This document shows positions 37,924 to 39,671 of a DNA stretch of 39,671 bases, in pieces. The stretch is from the NCBI GenBank assembly GCA_041169145.1, contig JBEEJO010000003.1, positions 1 through 39,671 on the forward strand. Reading direction: 5' to 3'. The notes below the pieces were generated by a model that saw only the letters and a program-made list of their open reading frames with translations, searched no databases and was not told where the DNA came from. Every line of letters begins with the position of its first letter. Position 1 is the first letter of the stretch. The DNA comes from DATJQA01 sp041169145 (GTDB lineage Bacteria; Patescibacteriota; Minisyncoccia; UBA6257; 2-01-FULL-56-20). Made by a program: the position numbers and the translations under genes.

Positions 37924-37932
37924 CTTTCTGCG
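37910..37932 (+). repeat. 23-nt direct repeat, right copy, silent ftsZ tail
   Basis: Second copy of the sequence at 37765-37787. Read on, it encodes WDIPTFLRRKKK and TAA, with RRKKK spelled by other codons than in ftsZ. It is out of frame with ftsZ (offset 145). If recombination joined the two repeats, ftsZ would keep the same protein end. Confidence 0.85.
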
Positions 37933-37956
37933 ACGTAAAAAGAAGTAAGAGCAGAT

Positions 37957-37984
37957 GATAACGCCCCGCATGCGGGGCGTTATC
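37957..37984. terminator. Palindromic hairpin between convergent genes
   Basis: A perfect 28-nt palindrome (arms GATAACGCCCCGCA and TGCGGGGCGTTATC) between ftsZ (+) and rmuC (-). It lacks a long T-run but is placed to end both transcripts. Confidence 0.75.
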
Positions 37985-37986
37985 TG

Positions 37987-39036
37987 TTATTCTTCGTCGC
38001 TTCGCGGGCCTTCGATCGCCATTGGTTCAATATCCATCGCTTCACCGGTTATTTTCAGCACATCCTTGTCTACCTTCTTGAATTCCTTTGAAGCGGCGTT
38101 ATACATATTCACGGTCGTGCCAAGGTGTGTTCCGAGCTTTCGCATGTATTCTTCATAGCTCACGAGGTGTTTTCCGAGCAACTCCACATTCTGCCGTATC
38201 TCTTTCGCTGACTCCTCGATTTTCAGGGCATTCAGACCTTGGAGGACTGTTTGGAGATAGGCAAGGAACGACGTGGGGGATACGATAATAACGTGTCGTT
38301 CTTTGAACGCGTATTCGATAAGGTCGCGCGTATTCACTTTGACGGCACCGACCTGGGCGATAAGAAGGTCGTAGTAAATGGCTTCGTGGGGAATGAACAT
38401 GAATGCGAAGTCCATCGTTCCTTCGGCGGGTTTTACGTACTTCGCGGTCTCGTCGATCCGGTTTTTCAGGTCGCTCTTGAAGGTTTTTTCCAGACGTTCC
38501 CGTTCCAGCGGATCCTTCTCTTCGGTGAGGCGGTTGTAGTTCTCAATGGAAAACTTTGAATCAATAGGAATGACCTTGTCGCGTACGAAGACGACGGCGT
38601 CCACGATGGTGCCGTCCTTGAAGGGATATTGCATTTGATAACTGCCCGGCGGGAGGACGTTCTTCAAAAGCGTTTCCAAATAATATTCACCGAGGATGCC
38701 GCGCTGTTTGGGATTCTTCAAAATATCCTGCAGGTTCTGCAATTGGTCGGCGAAGCTGATGACCTGCTTGTTCGTTTCGTCAAGCCGCGTGAGTTTTTCG
38801 GTGACGTCTTGGATGATCTTCGCCGATTGGCCGAACTGCTCGCGCATCGCCTTGGTGGAGTCTCCAAGCTTTGCATCAAGCGTCCGGGTGAGTTCGTTCA
38901 GCTGATTCTGGAGAAGGAGGAGGGATTGGTCCGCCGGTTTTTCCTCCCGACCGCGACGGATAGCCGTCCAGACGGCATAGAGGCCGCCGGTGAGGATGAC
39001 GAGGGTGATGACGAGCAACGTTTCCATCATGGCCAT
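37987..39036 (-). CDS. rmuC: DNA recombination protein RmuC
   Basis: An RmuC-family protein that limits inversions between repeats; its PD-(D/E)xK-like domain suggests nuclease activity. The 349 residues begin with a membrane helix (METLLVITLVILTGGLYAV). Then comes a coiled coil (LLLQNQLNELTRTLDAKLGD) and the core: RGILGEYYLETLLKNVLP, VDAVVFVRDKVIPIDSKFS, MFIPHEAIYYDLL and HVIIVSPTSFLAYL. A TACAAT box sits 7 nt before the fourth codon, an ATG at 39027, so the real start may be 39027. The start overlaps the tiny ORF upstream. Confidence 0.93.
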   Translation of the reverse strand: MAMMETLLVITLVILTGGLYAVWTAIRRGREEKPADQSLLLLQNQLNELTRTLDAKLGDSTKAMREQFGQSAKIIQDVTEKLTRLDETNKQVISFADQLQNLQDILKNPKQRGILGEYYLETLLKNVLPPGSYQMQYPFKDGTIVDAVVFVRDKVIPIDSKFSIENYNRLTEEKDPLERERLEKTFKSDLKNRIDETAKYVKPAEGTMDFAFMFIPHEAIYYDLLIAQVGAVKVNTRDLIEYAFKERHVIIVSPTSFLAYLQTVLQGLNALKIEESAKEIRQNVELLGKHLVSYEEYMRKLGTHLGTTVNMYNAASKEFKKVDKDVLKITGEAMDIEPMAIEGPRSDEE

Positions 39037-39176
39037 TGTATCCTACCCCGTTTCTTGGCAGAGACAAAATCGGATTTTGCTTTCGCGTTCCGGATAAACT
39101 GCTTCGCGCGGAAGAGCGAGGCGGTGCGGTAGGCCGGACGTCCGGGACGACTGCCGACTTTATGATGCTGTTTCAT
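39027..39176 (-). CDS. Tiny basic ORF upstream of rmuC
   Basis: A 49-residue frame, MKQHHKVGSRPGRPAYRTAS onward, rich in Arg and Lys. It lies between the flavin reductase gene (gap of 5 nt) and rmuC (overlap of 10 nt), all on the minus strand. The tight fit and the ATG suggest translation; I recognise no family. It may be a nucleic-acid-binding or accessory peptide, or chance. Confidence 0.45.
   Translation of the reverse strand: MKQHHKVGSRPGRPAYRTASLFRAKQFIRNAKAKSDFVSAKKRGRIQWP
39035..39040 (-). promoter_or_regulatory. TACAAT box before rmuC
   Basis: TACAAT on the minus strand (39040-39035) overlaps the first rmuC ATG and lies 7 nt before the ATG at 39027, the same spacing as at 7248, 26414 and 29241. 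Confidence 0.4.
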
Positions 39177-39181
39177 ATAGC

Positions 39182-39671
39182 TCAATATCCCGCGAATTCC
39201 TCGGTTCTGATATTGTCCGGATCAATGCCGGCGCCTTCGGCGATGGGGAGCATTGCGGAGACGAACGCCGGCGGGCCGACGATGTAGGCGATAGGGGACG
39301 GGTTGCCGGCCTTCTGCGATGTGAGGCGGACGAGGTGGGTGCGCAGCATCGGTTCGGTGATCTGTCCGACCTCGTGGATCCAATCCTTCGGTTGTTCGTC
39401 AGTTATCGTCGGGATGAATATGAAGGCATGGTTTTCCCTTGCCCATGCTTCAAAGTCGGCGAGGAATGCGGCGCTCGCGACGGTGCGGTTCGAATAGAGC
39501 AGCATAAGGTTGTGGGGGAGCTTTCGATATATCGCGTCCGCGATGATGGAACGGATCGGCGTGATGCCGATGCCGCCGACAAGGAATAGCGCCGGGCGGT
39601 CGGCGTTCTTATGAAGGACGAACGAGCCCATCGGTGCGGATACGTGCACTTTTGTGCCGAGCGGGACGTTC
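39182..39671 (-). CDS. Ferredoxin-NAD(P)H reductase-like protein, 5' partial
   Basis: The C-terminal part of a flavin oxidoreductase of the ferredoxin-NADP reductase superfamily, cut by the right edge. Visible: VSAPMGSFVLHKN (end of the FAD domain), the NAD-binding start ALFLVGGIGITPIRSIIADA, then LMLLYSNRTVASAAFLADFE, YIVGPPAFVSAMLPIAEGAG and the ending RTEEFAGY. It transfers electrons between NAD(P)H and a flavin or partner; the partner is unknown. The start is outside the window. Confidence 0.88.
   Translation of the reverse strand, partial: NVPLGTKVHVSAPMGSFVLHKNADRPALFLVGGIGITPIRSIIADAIYRKLPHNLMLLYSNRTVASAAFLADFEAWARENHAFIFIPTITDEQPKDWIHEVGQITEPMLRTHLVRLTSQKAGNPSPIAYIVGPPAFVSAMLPIAEGAGIDPDNIRTEEFAGY

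Noticed and set aside
36592..37971. A 459-codon minus-strand frame over ftsZ
   Set aside because: It is antisense to ftsZ and the structured repeat, with no recognisable motifs.

Overview
The window looks like a piece of a Patescibacteria (CPR) chromosome, most likely Parcubacteria-like. The evidence is a compact set of housekeeping genes with short or overlapping junctions, a type IV pilus cluster with a fused PilM-PilN and no secretin genes, large DUF2341/LamG-type surface proteins, a single bifunctional Rel protein, and very short mRNA leaders. TGA serves as a stop (for example at the ends of the pilO-like, pilin and pseudopilin genes), so this is the standard bacterial code and not the code-25 Gracilibacteria. 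The DNA is GC-rich by eye. The assignment is inference; no phylogeny could be run.

Layout. 1-6.5 kb: a naturally fused rpoB-rpoC gene (5' end outside the window), then rpsF-ssb-rpsR. 6.6-8.2 kb: a PAP2 phosphatase and two unknown hydrophilic proteins. 8.2-9.2 kb: an AT-richer island with a small HNH protein, a small membrane protein, a structured repeat element and tRNA-Leu(CAA). 9.2-16.7 kb: parA-parB (+), then on the minus strand a small unknown gene, rel (RSH), topA and dprA. 16.7-18.9 kb: a pilO-like gene with a small membrane protein, tRNA-Val(GAC), an unusual nested tRNA-Ile(GAU) locus and an RluA-family pseudouridine synthase. 18.9-31.2 kb: a type IV pilus/pseudopilus region (pilin, PilB, PilC, several pseudopilins, two large surface proteins, PilX-like protein, PilM-PilN fusion). 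31.2-39.7 kb: pth (-), lepB, hisS, a HIT hydrolase, rpsU, yqeY, ybeY, ftsA, ftsZ (+), then rmuC, a tiny basic ORF and a partial flavin reductase (-).

How the genes work together. The pilus genes supply a motor (PilB), a platform (PilC), an alignment complex (PilMN, PilO) and pilin/minor pilins with associated adhesins. LepB supplies general signal peptidase activity. The ribosomal proteins, YbeY, HisRS, Pth and the tRNAs serve translation; ParAB, FtsA and FtsZ serve segregation and division.

Most interesting signals. (1) A structured repeat occurs twice, at 8957-9088 (minus) and 37800-37923 (plus). Its three hairpins keep their pairing while their sequences differ, it has conserved joining segments, and both copies end in a duplicated gene 3' end (tRNA T-arm-like, and the ftsZ tail). 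At ftsZ a 23-nt direct repeat and two synonymous versions of the DIPTFLRRKKK tail make the insertion silent. (2) A complete tRNA-Ile lies inside a second, identical tRNA-Ile split at position 37/38 and is flanked by inverted repeats. (3) The rpoB-rpoC fusion. (4) Recurrent TACAAT-like -10 boxes 7-8 nt before start codons suggest leaderless mRNAs.
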